DNA of 64,000 nucleotides, from NCBI RefSeq assembly GCF_037203765.1, contig NZ_JBBCAS010000001.1, forward strand, positions 372,001 to 436,000, written 5' to 3'. A program made the translations under genes and the position numbers. Below, piece by piece: positions 45,036 through 53,591 of this stretch. Each line of letters opens with the position of its first letter. Within the stretch, counting starts at the first letter, position 1. Below the pieces are notes generated by a model that worked only from the letters and a program-made list of their open reading frames with translations, had not been told where the DNA came from and ran no database searches. This DNA is from Sediminicola sp037203765. Its GTDB lineage: Bacteria > Bacteroidota > Bacteroidia > Flavobacteriales > Flavobacteriaceae.

Positions 45036-45227
45036 TTATTTTTTTTCGTCAATAGTGTCTTTTGATTTATCATCTTCCTTGGAGGCGTCCTTAAATTCTT
45101 TAATTCCACTACCAAGTCCACGCATTAATTCTGGAATTTTCTTCCCGCCGAACAATAAAAGAACGACCAGAACCACAATTACTACTTGCCAAGGGCCAAC
45201 TGCTAAAAAAATGTTTGAAGATATCAT
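45036..45227 (-). CDS. tatA: Sec-independent protein translocase subunit TatA/E
   Basis: The product is 63 residues. It has an N-terminal membrane helix with the family pattern (GPWQVVIVVLVVLLLFGGKKIPELMRGLG), the conserved FGGKK turn, an amphipathic helix and an acidic/basic tail. It forms the pore ring of the twin-arginine translocase that exports folded proteins. The gene is solitary; no tatC is in the window. The divergent M23 gene is 199 nt away. Confidence 0.94.
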   Translation of the reverse strand: MISSNIFLAVGPWQVVIVVLVVLLLFGGKKIPELMRGLGSGIKEFKDASKEDDKSKDTIDEKK

Positions 45228-45249
45228 TTCAGATAATTTAAATAGACCA

Positions 45250-45257
45250 CAAAGGTA
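45250..45257 (-). promoter_or_regulatory. tatA -7 box (TAnnTTTG)
   Basis: TACCTTTG on the minus strand ends 22 nt before the tatA ATG. Confidence 0.55.
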
Positions 45258-45412
45258 CTAAAAAAGTTATAAGTATTCATTTATTATTACATTGGAAATG
45301 GTAATTTAACGATGTAAACCAAAACCTTTTTATTAGCGTATACATTTTATCTGATAAAGAAATGTAAAAGGTAGAATTATCAAAACTCTTCTGAAATATT
45401 CGGGAGTAGCAT

Positions 45413-45420
45413 TATATTTG
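45413..45420 (+). promoter_or_regulatory. -7 box of the M23 peptidase gene, 6 nt before the ATG
   Basis: TATATTTG ends 6 nt before the ATG at 45427. With the usual few-nucleotide distance to the transcription start, the mRNA would be leaderless or nearly so. Confidence 0.5.
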
Positions 45421-45426
45421 TAAACT

Positions 45427-46296
45427 ATGGCCAAGAAAGGGGAAAAGAGAAAGGAAATAAAACAAAAGCTTTTGCACAAGTATCGTTTGGTGATACTTAA
45501 CGAAAATACTTTTGAGGAAAAGATTTCTTTTAAATTGAGCCGATTGAACGTTTTTGTGACTGGCTCCCTTTTTATTGTGGCCCTGATTGCTTTTACCACC
45601 GTTCTTATCGCTTTTACCCCATTAAGGGAATATATTCCCGGGTACTCTTCAACCAAATTAAAAAGACAGGCCACAGAATTGACCTATAAAACAGATTCTT
45701 TGGTCACCGTTCTAAATTATACCAATAAGTATTTGGATAATATCAGAATGGTATTGAACGGGGATATTGCCAATAATCAGATGAATAGGGATTCCCTGTT
45801 CGAACAATTCAAGTTGGATCCGTCGTCTATAGATCTAACACCTATACGGGAAGATTCCTTGTTGCGCCAACAAGTTGCGCTAGAGGATAAGTACAGTCTA
45901 TTTGAAAGGGACATCAAAAATGTCAACTTGGTGCTTTTCCCTCCCGTTGAAGGAACCTTGACCCAGGAGTACAATCCTCAAAAGAAACATTACGCGGTGG
46001 ATGTAGTGGCAGTTACCAACACCCCTGTCAAGGCCGTTGCCGACGGGATGGTAATATTCTCTGAATGGACCGCCGATACGGGATATGTGATCATCTTGGA
46101 ACATAAGGATGGGCTGTTATCGGTTTATAAGCACAATGGATCACTGAACAAAAGTCAGGGTGATATGGCAAGGGCCGGAGAGGTTATTGCCTCAGTAGGC
46201 AACACGGGCGAATTGACCACGGGACCACATTTGCACTTTGAGCTTTGGAACAACGGAGGCCCTGTAAACCCTTTGGATTACATCGATTTTAAATAA
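45427..46296 (+). CDS. M23 family peptidoglycan endopeptidase
   Basis: The product is 289 residues. A basic cytoplasmic N-terminus is followed by one membrane segment (about 42-61), a coiled-coil stretch (about 75-150), and a LytM/M23 domain at the C-terminus. Zinc ligands are visible: His188 and Asp192 in HYAVD, and His268 and His270 in GPHLHFELW. It cleaves cell-wall cross-bridges, or regulates amidases if inactive; all metal ligands are present, so activity is likely. The GH3-family gene starts 7 nt after its stop, so the two are probably co-transcribed. Confidence 0.93.
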   Translation: MAKKGEKRKEIKQKLLHKYRLVILNENTFEEKISFKLSRLNVFVTGSLFIVALIAFTTVLIAFTPLREYIPGYSSTKLKRQATELTYKTDSLVTVLNYTNKYLDNIRMVLNGDIANNQMNRDSLFEQFKLDPSSIDLTPIREDSLLRQQVALEDKYSLFERDIKNVNLVLFPPVEGTLTQEYNPQKKHYAVDVVAVTNTPVKAVADGMVIFSEWTADTGYVIILEHKDGLLSVYKHNGSLNKSQGDMARAGEVIASVGNTGELTTGPHLHFELWNNGGPVNPLDYIDFK

Positions 46297-46303
46297 ATAA
46301 CCT

Positions 46304-47803
46304 ATGTCATTAAAATCGTTTGCAGCACGGATATTTGCAAGACGAATTGCAAAGAAGAATGCCAAATGGATCAATAATCCATTGCAGGCGCAGGAAAGGG
46401 TGTTCTTACAGCTGGTTAAAAAAGGAGCAAAAACCAAGTTTGGCAAGGACCATAATTTCAATAACGTCCAAACGTATTCAGATTTTGCCAAAAATGTGCC
46501 TATCCGCGATTACGAGGACCTTAAGCCCTATGTGGAAGAAGTGATCCAGGGAAAAGAGGATATTCTTTGGCCTGGTAAACCCGCCTACTTTGCAAAAACA
46601 TCTGGGACCACCTCGGGGGCCAAGTATATTCCAATTACGGATGAATCCATCAAATATCAGATAGAGGCGTCGAGGAATGCCATCCTAAATTATATCGACG
46701 AAACTGGGAACGCTGATTTTGTTACCGGGAAAATGATATTTCTCCAAGGGAGTCCGGAACTGCAGGAGAAGAACGGAATTAAATTGGGGAGGTTGTCAGG
46801 CATCTCTGCCCATTATGTTCCCAACTATCTTCAAAAAAACAGATTGCCGTCCTGGAAGACCAATTGTATTGAGGATTGGGAAACCAAGGTCAATGAAATA
46901 GTAAAGGAGACCGAAAATGAGAATATGACCGTTATAGCGGGCATACCTTCTTGGGTGCAGATGTATTTTGAAAAACTGAATCAAAAATCTGGAAAGAAGG
47001 TCGGAGAGCTTTTCAAGAACTTTCAGCTTTTTATCTATGGGGGAGTTAATTTTGAACCTTATCGGGCAAAATTTGAAAGTCTCATGGGCAAAAAAGTGGA
47101 TAGTATAGAGCTGTTTCCTGCCAGCGAGGGATTTTTTGCCTATCAGAACTCCCAAAAAGAAAAAGGAATGCTCCTGTTATTGGATTCCGGAATCTTTTAC
47201 GAATTCGTGAAGTCGGACGAATTTTTTGAGGAAAGCCCCCAACGTCTTACTTTAAAGGACGTTGAAATAGGGGTCAATTACGTCATGATCATTTCCACGA
47301 ATGCTGGCCTATGGGCATACAATCTTGGAGATACCGTTCAGTTTATTTCATTGAAGCCCTATAAAATCATAGTATCGGGGCGTATCAAGCATTTTATATC
47401 GGCCTTTGGGGAGCATGTAATAGGTAAGGAAGTGGAAGAGGCCATGAGAAAGGCAATTTCAACAACGGACGCTAGGATCAATGAATTTACGGTTGCCCCA
47501 CAGATTGCTCCGGAGGGGAACCAATTGCCCTACCACGAGTGGTTGGTGGAATTTGAAAAAGAACCTTCAGATTACAATTCCTTTATCAATGCCTTGGACA
47601 AAGAACTTCAACAACAGAATAGTTATTACTTTGACCTAATTGATGGGAAAGTACTTCAAACCTTAAAGGTAACGGTCATTAAAAAAGGAGGCTTCAATGA
47701 ATACATGAAATCCTTGGGGAAATTGGGTGGTCAGAACAAGGTGCAGCGATTGTCCAATGACAGAAAAGTAGCAGAAGCCCTAAGGGCCTATGCGGTGGAT
47801 TAG
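46304..47803 (+). CDS. GH3 auxin-responsive-promoter family protein
   Basis: The product is 499 residues. It is an adenylate-forming enzyme of the GH3 superfamily (PF03321), with the ATP-phosphate motif KTSGTTSGAKYIPIT, FIYGGVNFEPY, ELFPASEGFFAYQ and a flexible C-terminal domain after VSGRIKHFISAFGEHVIG. Plant GH3 enzymes conjugate amino acids to acyl hormones. The substrate of the bacterial homologues, common in Bacteroidota, is not established. It is coupled to the preceding M23 gene, a recurrent arrangement in my memory of flavobacterial genomes. Confidence 0.93.
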   Translation: MSLKSFAARIFARRIAKKNAKWINNPLQAQERVFLQLVKKGAKTKFGKDHNFNNVQTYSDFAKNVPIRDYEDLKPYVEEVIQGKEDILWPGKPAYFAKTSGTTSGAKYIPITDESIKYQIEASRNAILNYIDETGNADFVTGKMIFLQGSPELQEKNGIKLGRLSGISAHYVPNYLQKNRLPSWKTNCIEDWETKVNEIVKETENENMTVIAGIPSWVQMYFEKLNQKSGKKVGELFKNFQLFIYGGVNFEPYRAKFESLMGKKVDSIELFPASEGFFAYQNSQKEKGMLLLLDSGIFYEFVKSDEFFEESPQRLTLKDVEIGVNYVMIISTNAGLWAYNLGDTVQFISLKPYKIIVSGRIKHFISAFGEHVIGKEVEEAMRKAISTTDARINEFTVAPQIAPEGNQLPYHEWLVEFEKEPSDYNSFINALDKELQQQNSYYFDLIDGKVLQTLKVTVIKKGGFNEYMKSLGKLGGQNKVQRLSNDRKVAEALRAYAVD

Positions 47804-47871
47804 ATTTTTTCATTATTACGGTCCTATTTTAGAAAATAAGCGCACTTATGGGTAATCCTAAATAATAAGTG

Positions 47872-47879
47872 TAATTTTG
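47872..47879 (+). promoter_or_regulatory. -7 box of the DUF6909-like gene
   Basis: TAATTTTG ends 11 nt before the ATG at 47891. Confidence 0.5.
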
Positions 47880-47890
47880 CAGGCAATATT

Positions 47891-49576
47891 ATGAATAAAT
47901 TGAAAAATACAACTCGAGCTCAAGAGTCTACCAATGCCATTGAGCGATTATATATTACGATGCGCCACCTGTTCAATAGGGGGTTTTATAAGCCAATGGG
48001 CGTATCAGGGGAGACCTTGAGAAATGCCCTATTGCAATTGCGACCAGAGATCTACGGTTCCATTGCGGAGGAAAAAACAGAATTGAACGGTTTGATCTAT
48101 GTCTTGGAGCGTTTGCCAGAGGGCATTGAGCAATGTAGGTTTATCAACCTAACTTCGGACGAAGGATATGGGAAATCTCATTTTAAACCAATTATTCCCC
48201 CTAAAAGAAGAAGAAACTGCTACAGAATAGACGATGAGCAGATGAACATTGAGATTACCAGGGGCCGCTCCGATATCTATGATATTCTGACCCATCTTAC
48301 CTTTTTATTTGTTGAATCACAGAAAATAGCAAAAAGGGTATTGATAGAGGATACGGACAGGACCATTAGGGATTGGGTAAAACTGGAAGAGGCTGTTAAA
48401 AAAAACAAATTGACCCAAACGGAACGGGAGGTCGCTTTGATCCATACGGCACAAATTTTGGGACGGTCCTTTACCGAGGCCATAGAAATACATAAAAAAT
48501 TGGCCACAAAAGCGGAACCGGAACGATTTCTTAAGATCGTTTACTGGTTGGGAAAACTGGCCATAGAGGAAGAAACCACGGGTAATAAAAGGGCTATTAC
48601 TTTCACTCCCTTATTGAGGGAAAGATTGGGTCACCATATCCATGGGGAACGATGGGCAAATGCAATTAAGGAAACTTTAAAGGCAAATGGACTATTGGAA
48701 AGGCCCATTCATATTATTAGTGCCAACATGCATAGCGTAATGAATTCTTTGTTTGCAAAGAATGCATTGGCCAAGGAATATGGTAACAAACCGTCCTTGG
48801 AGATTTATGAGGCGCTTAGCTCCCCCGAAAATGGTGCCTTGAGGAACAAGGTGATAGCCATGGCGAAGAAAAATGGCATGATCTCTTTGGACGATACCTC
48901 AGGTACTAATATCGACGTACAAATTTTTGATACTGCCAAATTAGGAAAGGATGCCTGTTGTTTTGAGCTGAGGGAGGGTATTCCCGATGATAAAAAGCCT
49001 GTCATATTTGTGATGGACTATGCCTTTGGAGAGCAGGCCTACGAAACCATTGATGAATTTTTGAAACCGTACAAAAAGAAAAAAAACCAACAGGTATTTT
49101 TAGATGTGGCCTCAATTTCCATTATGGGAAAGGCAGGCATATTGGAGGGTGGCAAAGGAGATATCATGATTCCAACCTCCCATATTTTTGAGGGTACGGC
49201 GGACAATTACCCCTTTAAAAACGAGTTTAACGCCGATGATTTTAAAGGCAACGGTCTCAATGTTCTGGAAGGTGCCATGATCACGGTATTAGGCACGTCT
49301 CTACAGAACAAGGATATCCTAAAATTCTTCCATGAATCTACTTGGAATGTGATTGGGCTGGAAATGGAAGGGGTGCATTACCAAAAGGCAATCCAGGCAG
49401 CATCAAAAGTCAGAAGGAGTATTCGTGAAGACGTAAAGGTCCGCTATGCCTATTATGCCTCGGATAACCCATTGGAAACAGGAAGCACCTTGGCTTCTGG
49501 AGGATTGGGTACTACAGGGGTAAAACCAACCTATTTGATTACCGACAAAATACTTAAACAAATATTTAATTCTTAA
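47891..49576 (+). CDS. DUF6909-like protein with nucleosidase-like C-terminal half
   Basis: The product is 561 residues with no signal peptide or membrane segment, so it is cytoplasmic. I recall it as flavobacterial family DUF6909. The N-terminal half is helical and charged. The C-terminal half (about 350-561) has features of nucleoside phosphorylases/nucleosidases: a VIFVMDYAFGEQAYET strand-helix, MIPTSHIFEGTADNYPF, and VIGLEMEGVHYQKAI, the last echoing the ribose-binding MExxA motif of that fold. The reaction is unknown. It lies 3 nt before the Wzz-like gene, so transcription may continue into the polysaccharide locus. Confidence 0.75.
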   Translation: MNKLKNTTRAQESTNAIERLYITMRHLFNRGFYKPMGVSGETLRNALLQLRPEIYGSIAEEKTELNGLIYVLERLPEGIEQCRFINLTSDEGYGKSHFKPIIPPKRRRNCYRIDDEQMNIEITRGRSDIYDILTHLTFLFVESQKIAKRVLIEDTDRTIRDWVKLEEAVKKNKLTQTEREVALIHTAQILGRSFTEAIEIHKKLATKAEPERFLKIVYWLGKLAIEEETTGNKRAITFTPLLRERLGHHIHGERWANAIKETLKANGLLERPIHIISANMHSVMNSLFAKNALAKEYGNKPSLEIYEALSSPENGALRNKVIAMAKKNGMISLDDTSGTNIDVQIFDTAKLGKDACCFELREGIPDDKKPVIFVMDYAFGEQAYETIDEFLKPYKKKKNQQVFLDVASISIMGKAGILEGGKGDIMIPTSHIFEGTADNYPFKNEFNADDFKGNGLNVLEGAMITVLGTSLQNKDILKFFHESTWNVIGLEMEGVHYQKAIQAASKVRRSIREDVKVRYAYYASDNPLETGSTLASGGLGTTGVKPTYLITDKILKQIFNS

Positions 49577-49579
49577 CAT

Positions 49580-50635
49580 ATGTCTAACCAGCAACCGGTA
49601 AATAATAATACGTCTTCAGAGGAAGTAGATTTGGGCCAACTGTTCCAAATGATTGGAAACGGCTTTAGAAAACTCTTCAACTTTATTGGCAATATTTTTA
49701 AGGGCATTTTCAAGATTATCATCTATTTTTTGCTCTTTATACAAAAGCATTTTATAAAGTTTGCTGTTGCTGCCGTGGTTGGATTGGCAATAGGGGTTTA
49801 TTTGGATATAATCAAGGAGCCTAAATACATTTCCACCATGGTGGTAGAGCCTAATTTTAATAGTGTTCAACAATTGTATAACAACGTGCATTTCTATAAT
49901 GAATTAGCAATCTCCCAAGATTCCTCGGCATTGGCCGAAGCCTTGGATATTACACGCTCTGAAGCTGGACATATTAAGATGTTCAGAGTGGAGTCCTATT
50001 CGGATGAAAACCAGAAAGTGCAACTTTTTGATAAGTTTGTGCGGAGTTTGGACACGACTACCCAGAAGGCTATAGATATGGAGAAGTATCTTTTGAACTT
50101 TAATTCGCTAGATGCTCGGTTTCATACCGTTTCCGTAACGGCAACAAATAATACCATCGCCAAAAAGATACAGCCCTCCATTATCAACTCTATATCCAGG
50201 AACGAATATTTTAATTTGCAAAAGTCGATTAGTGATATCAATATTGAGCTCCAAGATAGCCTTTACAGCAAACAAATCAATGAAATAGACTCCCTTCAAC
50301 TGCTGTACAAAAAGGTCATGATCAAGGAAGCTGACAAGCCCATGCAGGGGACCAACATTAGTTTGGGAGAAAACGGCGGAAAAGAGAATAAGGAACTGGC
50401 ATTGATCAATAAAATGGAGGAGCTAAAAACTAGTTTGGTTCTTTTGAACGAAGAGCGCGCAAACAAGTCTAGTATTTTAAATGTTATCTCCGCTTTTCCC
50501 AGGAGAGGGGTTGAGGTGAAAGGAGTATGGAACAGTTATAAATTCTGGATTCCCGTTGGACTCATTGGGTTGACGTTATTGGTACTAAGTATTCTTGAAC
50601 TAAACACATATTTAAAAAAATACAAAAAAGAATAG
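49580..50635 (+). CDS. Wzz-like chain-length determinant protein
   Basis: The product is 351 residues. It has two membrane segments flanking a large periplasmic region: about 45-75 (FIKFAVAAVVGLAIGVYLDII) and about 320-342 (FWIPVGLIGLTLLVLSILEL), with helical and coiled-coil character between them. This is the topology of polysaccharide co-polymerases of the Wzz class, which set O-antigen or capsule chain length. An AFPRRGVEVKG stretch lies just before the second membrane helix, where Wzz proteins have their Pro-rich motif. It directly precedes rfbB by 3 nt. There is no kinase domain, so it is not a Wzc type. Confidence 0.8.
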   Translation: MSNQQPVNNNTSSEEVDLGQLFQMIGNGFRKLFNFIGNIFKGIFKIIIYFLLFIQKHFIKFAVAAVVGLAIGVYLDIIKEPKYISTMVVEPNFNSVQQLYNNVHFYNELAISQDSSALAEALDITRSEAGHIKMFRVESYSDENQKVQLFDKFVRSLDTTTQKAIDMEKYLLNFNSLDARFHTVSVTATNNTIAKKIQPSIINSISRNEYFNLQKSISDINIELQDSLYSKQINEIDSLQLLYKKVMIKEADKPMQGTNISLGENGGKENKELALINKMEELKTSLVLLNEERANKSSILNVISAFPRRGVEVKGVWNSYKFWIPVGLIGLTLLVLSILELNTYLKKYKKE

Positions 50636-50638
50636 GTC

Positions 50639-51664
50639 ATGAACATATTGGTTACGGGCGGTGCCGGATTTATAGGGAGTAATTTTATTGACTATCTTTT
50701 AAAAACCGATAAGCTTTGTAAAGTGATCAATTTAGATGTTTTGACCTATGCAGGAGACCTCAGGAATACGGAATCTTTTAAAAGTAATGAACGGTATACC
50801 TTTGTTAAAGGTGATATTTGTAATAGTTCATTGGTTACCGAATTATTTGACAACTATAAGATTAATGCGGTCATTCATTTTGCTGCAGAATCCCATGTAG
50901 ATAATTCTATTGATAGTCCAGTTGACTTTATTAAGACCAACATTGAAGGAACTTTTGTTCTCTTGGAAGCGGCACGAAAGTATTGGATGGATGCGCCATT
51001 TGTGGTAAAACAAGAATTTGAGAATGCACGATTTCATCATATTTCAACAGATGAAGTTTACGGAAGCCTTGGTCCCAATGGATATTTTAAAGAGAATACC
51101 CCTTATGCTCCCAACAGTCCCTATAGTGCAACTAAGGCCTCCTCCGACTTTTTGGTCAGAAGTTATCACCATACCTATGGATTAAATGTGGTTACAACCA
51201 ATTGTTCGAATAATTATGGTGCTCAACAACACGACGAAAAATTAATTCCGACCATAATAAGAAATGCCATACAGGGAAAAAACATTCCCATATATGGGGA
51301 GGGAAAAAATATAAGGGATTGGTTGTATGTAGAGGACCATTGCCGAGGAATTTGGGAAGTATTTTTAACTGGAAAAACAGGGGAAACCTACTTATTTGGC
51401 GGAAATGCCGAACGGACCAATAAGGACATAGCCATTAAAATTTGTCAGTTACTGGAGCGTAAAATTCCCAAGAAGGACGGGAGTTACAAAGATCAAATAC
51501 GCTTCGTTGAGGATAGACCGGGGCACGATTATAGATATGCCATAGATTTCTCTAAAGTGAAACAAGAAATTGGATGGCAACCTGAGGAAAACTTTGAAAC
51601 AGGTTTGGAAAGGACAGTTGATTGGTATTTAGGAAAGTACCGGAAATTAGGCGAGATGGATTAA
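50639..51664 (+). CDS. rfbB: dTDP-glucose 4,6-dehydratase
   Basis: The product is 341 residues of the extended SDR family. It has NAD-binding GGAGFIGSNF at residues 7-16, HFAAESHVDNSI, the STDEVYG catalytic segment, and the YxxxK pair in YSATKASSD. It makes dTDP-4-keto-6-deoxyglucose, the second step of dTDP-L-rhamnose synthesis. It is the first rml gene of the locus. Its downstream partner rfbA is separated by a 500-nt insert carrying the four-helix-bundle gene. Confidence 0.97.
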   Translation: MNILVTGGAGFIGSNFIDYLLKTDKLCKVINLDVLTYAGDLRNTESFKSNERYTFVKGDICNSSLVTELFDNYKINAVIHFAAESHVDNSIDSPVDFIKTNIEGTFVLLEAARKYWMDAPFVVKQEFENARFHHISTDEVYGSLGPNGYFKENTPYAPNSPYSATKASSDFLVRSYHHTYGLNVVTTNCSNNYGAQQHDEKLIPTIIRNAIQGKNIPIYGEGKNIRDWLYVEDHCRGIWEVFLTGKTGETYLFGGNAERTNKDIAIKICQLLERKIPKKDGSYKDQIRFVEDRPGHDYRYAIDFSKVKQEIGWQPEENFETGLERTVDWYLGKYRKLGEMD

Positions 51665-51690
51665 TGCGGAAATAACAGAAGTAATACGGT

Positions 51691-51730
51691 TTTGAGTTAT
51701 GATAGTTATGTTGTGATGGAGTTATAATAA
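51691..51730 (+). repeat. Left imperfect inverted repeat flanking the four-helix-bundle gene
   Basis: A GTTATG-rich stretch (containing GTTATGATAGTTATGTTGTG). Its complement, also about 30 nt and with a few gaps, lies at 52107-52140. The two could pair in RNA and enclose the small gene. Confidence 0.5.
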
Positions 51731-51746
51731 ATTCAAATAGAAATTA

Positions 51747-52100
51747 ATGGAAGTTAAATCCCATAAAGATCTCAAAGTATGGAAAGAGTCAATGGAGTTG
51801 GTTATAATAATTTATGCCGCTACGAAGGAATTTCCCAAGTATGAACTTTACGGATTAACCAGTCAAATAAGGAGAGCATCAATAACTATACCATCAAATA
51901 TAGCTGAAGGAGCAGGTAGAAATGGATCTAAAGAATTTATTCGTTTCTTGTATATTGCTTTAGGTTCGTTATCCGAACTTGAAACACAGATTGAAATAGC
52001 TCTCAAATTAAACTATGTGAAAAATTTAGACGATGTGATATTGAAAATTACCTATATCAGAAGAATGTTATCAAAATTGATCAGAAGTCTAAAACAATAA
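51747..52100 (+). CDS. Four-helix bundle protein (23S rRNA intervening-sequence type)
   Basis: The product is 117 residues and matches the S23/IVP family (PF05635) closely: HKDLKVWKESMELV, FPKYELYGLTSQIRRA, SIPSNIAEGAGR, EFIRFLYIALGSLSELETQ and a C-terminal LIRSLK. Homologues were first seen inside intervening sequences of 23S rRNA and resemble the Avd subunit of diversity-generating retroelements; they are positively charged and bind nucleic acid. Here the gene is inserted between rfbB and rfbA and is flanked by imperfect inverted repeats. The function in this context is unknown, and no reverse transcriptase is present. Confidence 0.9.
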   Translation: MEVKSHKDLKVWKESMELVIIIYAATKEFPKYELYGLTSQIRRASITIPSNIAEGAGRNGSKEFIRFLYIALGSLSELETQIEIALKLNYVKNLDDVILKITYIRRMLSKLIRSLKQ

Positions 52101-52106
52101 TGCTTT

Positions 52107-52140
52107 TTACAACACATAACATAACAACATAACAAACGTA
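52107..52140 (+). repeat. Right imperfect inverted repeat flanking the four-helix-bundle gene
   Basis: Contains CAACACATAACATAACAAC followed by ATAACAAACGT, roughly the reverse complement of the left arm at 51691-51730. The ATAACAG string also occurs on both sides (51673 and 52146). Confidence 0.5.
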
Positions 52141-52162
52141 ACAAGATAACAGTTTTAAAAAA

Positions 52163-53020
52163 ATGAAAGGTATCATATTGGCAGGTGGTTCAGGAACTAG
52201 ACTTTATCCCATTACCATGGCGATGAGCAAACAACTGATGCCGATATACGACAAGCCTATGATTTATTATCCTCTTTCAACTTTAATGTCGGCCGGAATA
52301 CGAGAGATACTCATTATTACCACACCAAAAGATATAGCACTGTTCCAAAACCTTTTGGGAGATGGTTCAAAGCTAGGGTGCGATTTTTCATATGCGACAC
52401 AAGAAAGTCCCAATGGATTGGCTGAGGCCTTTATCATTGGTGAAGATTTTATTGGAAAGGATAAAGTAGCCTTGATTTTAGGAGATAATATTTTTTATGG
52501 AACAGGCCTATCCACCTTACTTCAGGAGAATAATGATCCTGATGGGGGCGTGATTTACGGTTATCATGTACAGGACCCGGAACGATATGGCGTTGTTGAG
52601 TTTGATCGAGAAGGCAAAGCTATCAGTATTGAAGAAAAGCCTATCAAACCCAAATCCAATTATGCAGTTCCAGGGATTTATTTTTATGATAACGATGTGG
52701 TAACCATCGCCAAAAAGATTCAACCAAGTAAAAGAGGAGAGTTGGAGATAACCGATATCAATAGGGTTTATTTGGAACAGGGCAGGTTAAAGGTAGGTAT
52801 CTTGGACAGAGGCACCGCATGGTTGGATACCGGAACATTTCAGTCGTTAATGCAGGCCTCACAATTTGTTGAGGTCATTGAAGAACGACAAGGCCTAAAG
52901 ATTGGGGCCATTGAAGAGGTTGCCTATACCATGGGTTATATTAATAAGGAACAACTGCAAAAACTGGCAGAACCCCTATTAAAGAGTGGCTACGGAAACT
53001 ATCTAATGAATTTAAGATGA
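52163..53020 (+). CDS. rfbA: Glucose-1-phosphate thymidylyltransferase
   Basis: The product is 285 residues, normal for RmlA. The nucleotide-binding signature GGSGTRLYPITMAMSKQLMP begins at residue 8. ALILGDNIFYG, the EEKP segment and WLDTGTFQSLMQA are intact. It makes dTDP-glucose from glucose-1-phosphate and dTTP, the first step of the rhamnose pathway, and is feedback-controlled by dTDP-rhamnose in the family. rfbC follows after 25 nt. Confidence 0.97.
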   Translation: MKGIILAGGSGTRLYPITMAMSKQLMPIYDKPMIYYPLSTLMSAGIREILIITTPKDIALFQNLLGDGSKLGCDFSYATQESPNGLAEAFIIGEDFIGKDKVALILGDNIFYGTGLSTLLQENNDPDGGVIYGYHVQDPERYGVVEFDREGKAISIEEKPIKPKSNYAVPGIYFYDNDVVTIAKKIQPSKRGELEITDINRVYLEQGRLKVGILDRGTAWLDTGTFQSLMQASQFVEVIEERQGLKIGAIEEVAYTMGYINKEQLQKLAEPLLKSGYGNYLMNLR

Positions 53021-53045
53021 TGTTATCCATTTTACCGACGATACT

Positions 53046-53591
53046 ATGAAAATTACTGAGAGTCCAATAAAAGGTTGTTTCTTCATGGAGCCAATGGTAT
53101 TTGAGGACGAAAGAGGACTGTTTTATGAAGCCTATCAAAAGAACAGATTTGATGATTATGTAGGGGATAAGGTCAATTTTGTGCAGGATAACGTATCCTT
53201 TTCAAAAAAAGGCGTTTTAAGAGGGTTGCATTTTCAAAGGGGCAATTCAGCTCAGGCCAAACTTGTTCATGTGATTAAAGGAAAGGTGTTGGATGTTATA
53301 GTGGATATCCGCCAAGGGAGTCCAACTTTTGGAAAACATGTTAAAATTGAGCTATCAGCTATAAACAGAAAGTTAGTTTATATTCCAAAAGGTCTGGCAC
53401 ATGGTTTTTTGGCATTGACCGATGAAGTCATTTTTGCATATAAGTGCGACGCCTATTACGATCCTAAATCGGAGGCTGGGATCTTATACAGTGACCCAGG
53501 TTTGGGTATTGATTGGGAAATGGCAGAGGATAGTTTAATACTTTCCGAAAAGGACTTGAAATTACCATTACTTAAAGATTTGGATTCATGA
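53046..53591 (+). CDS. rfbC: dTDP-4-dehydrorhamnose 3,5-epimerase
   Basis: The product is 181 residues, a cupin of the RmlC family. Key features: FVQDNVSFSKKGVLRGLHFQ with the catalytic His in LHF, the VIKGKVLDVIVDIRQGSPTFG strand pair, and the IPKGLAHGFLAL metal-free active-site region. It carries out the third step of dTDP-L-rhamnose synthesis. It overlaps rfbD by 4 nt (ATGA), indicating translational coupling. Confidence 0.96.
   Translation: MKITESPIKGCFFMEPMVFEDERGLFYEAYQKNRFDDYVGDKVNFVQDNVSFSKKGVLRGLHFQRGNSAQAKLVHVIKGKVLDVIVDIRQGSPTFGKHVKIELSAINRKLVYIPKGLAHGFLALTDEVIFAYKCDAYYDPKSEAGILYSDPGLGIDWEMAEDSLILSEKDLKLPLLKDLDS

Noticed and set aside
51747..52100. Diversity-generating retroelement suggested by the Avd-like four-helix protein
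   Set aside because: No reverse transcriptase, template repeat or variable repeat is visible nearby, and the sequence fits the 23S-IVS branch of the family.
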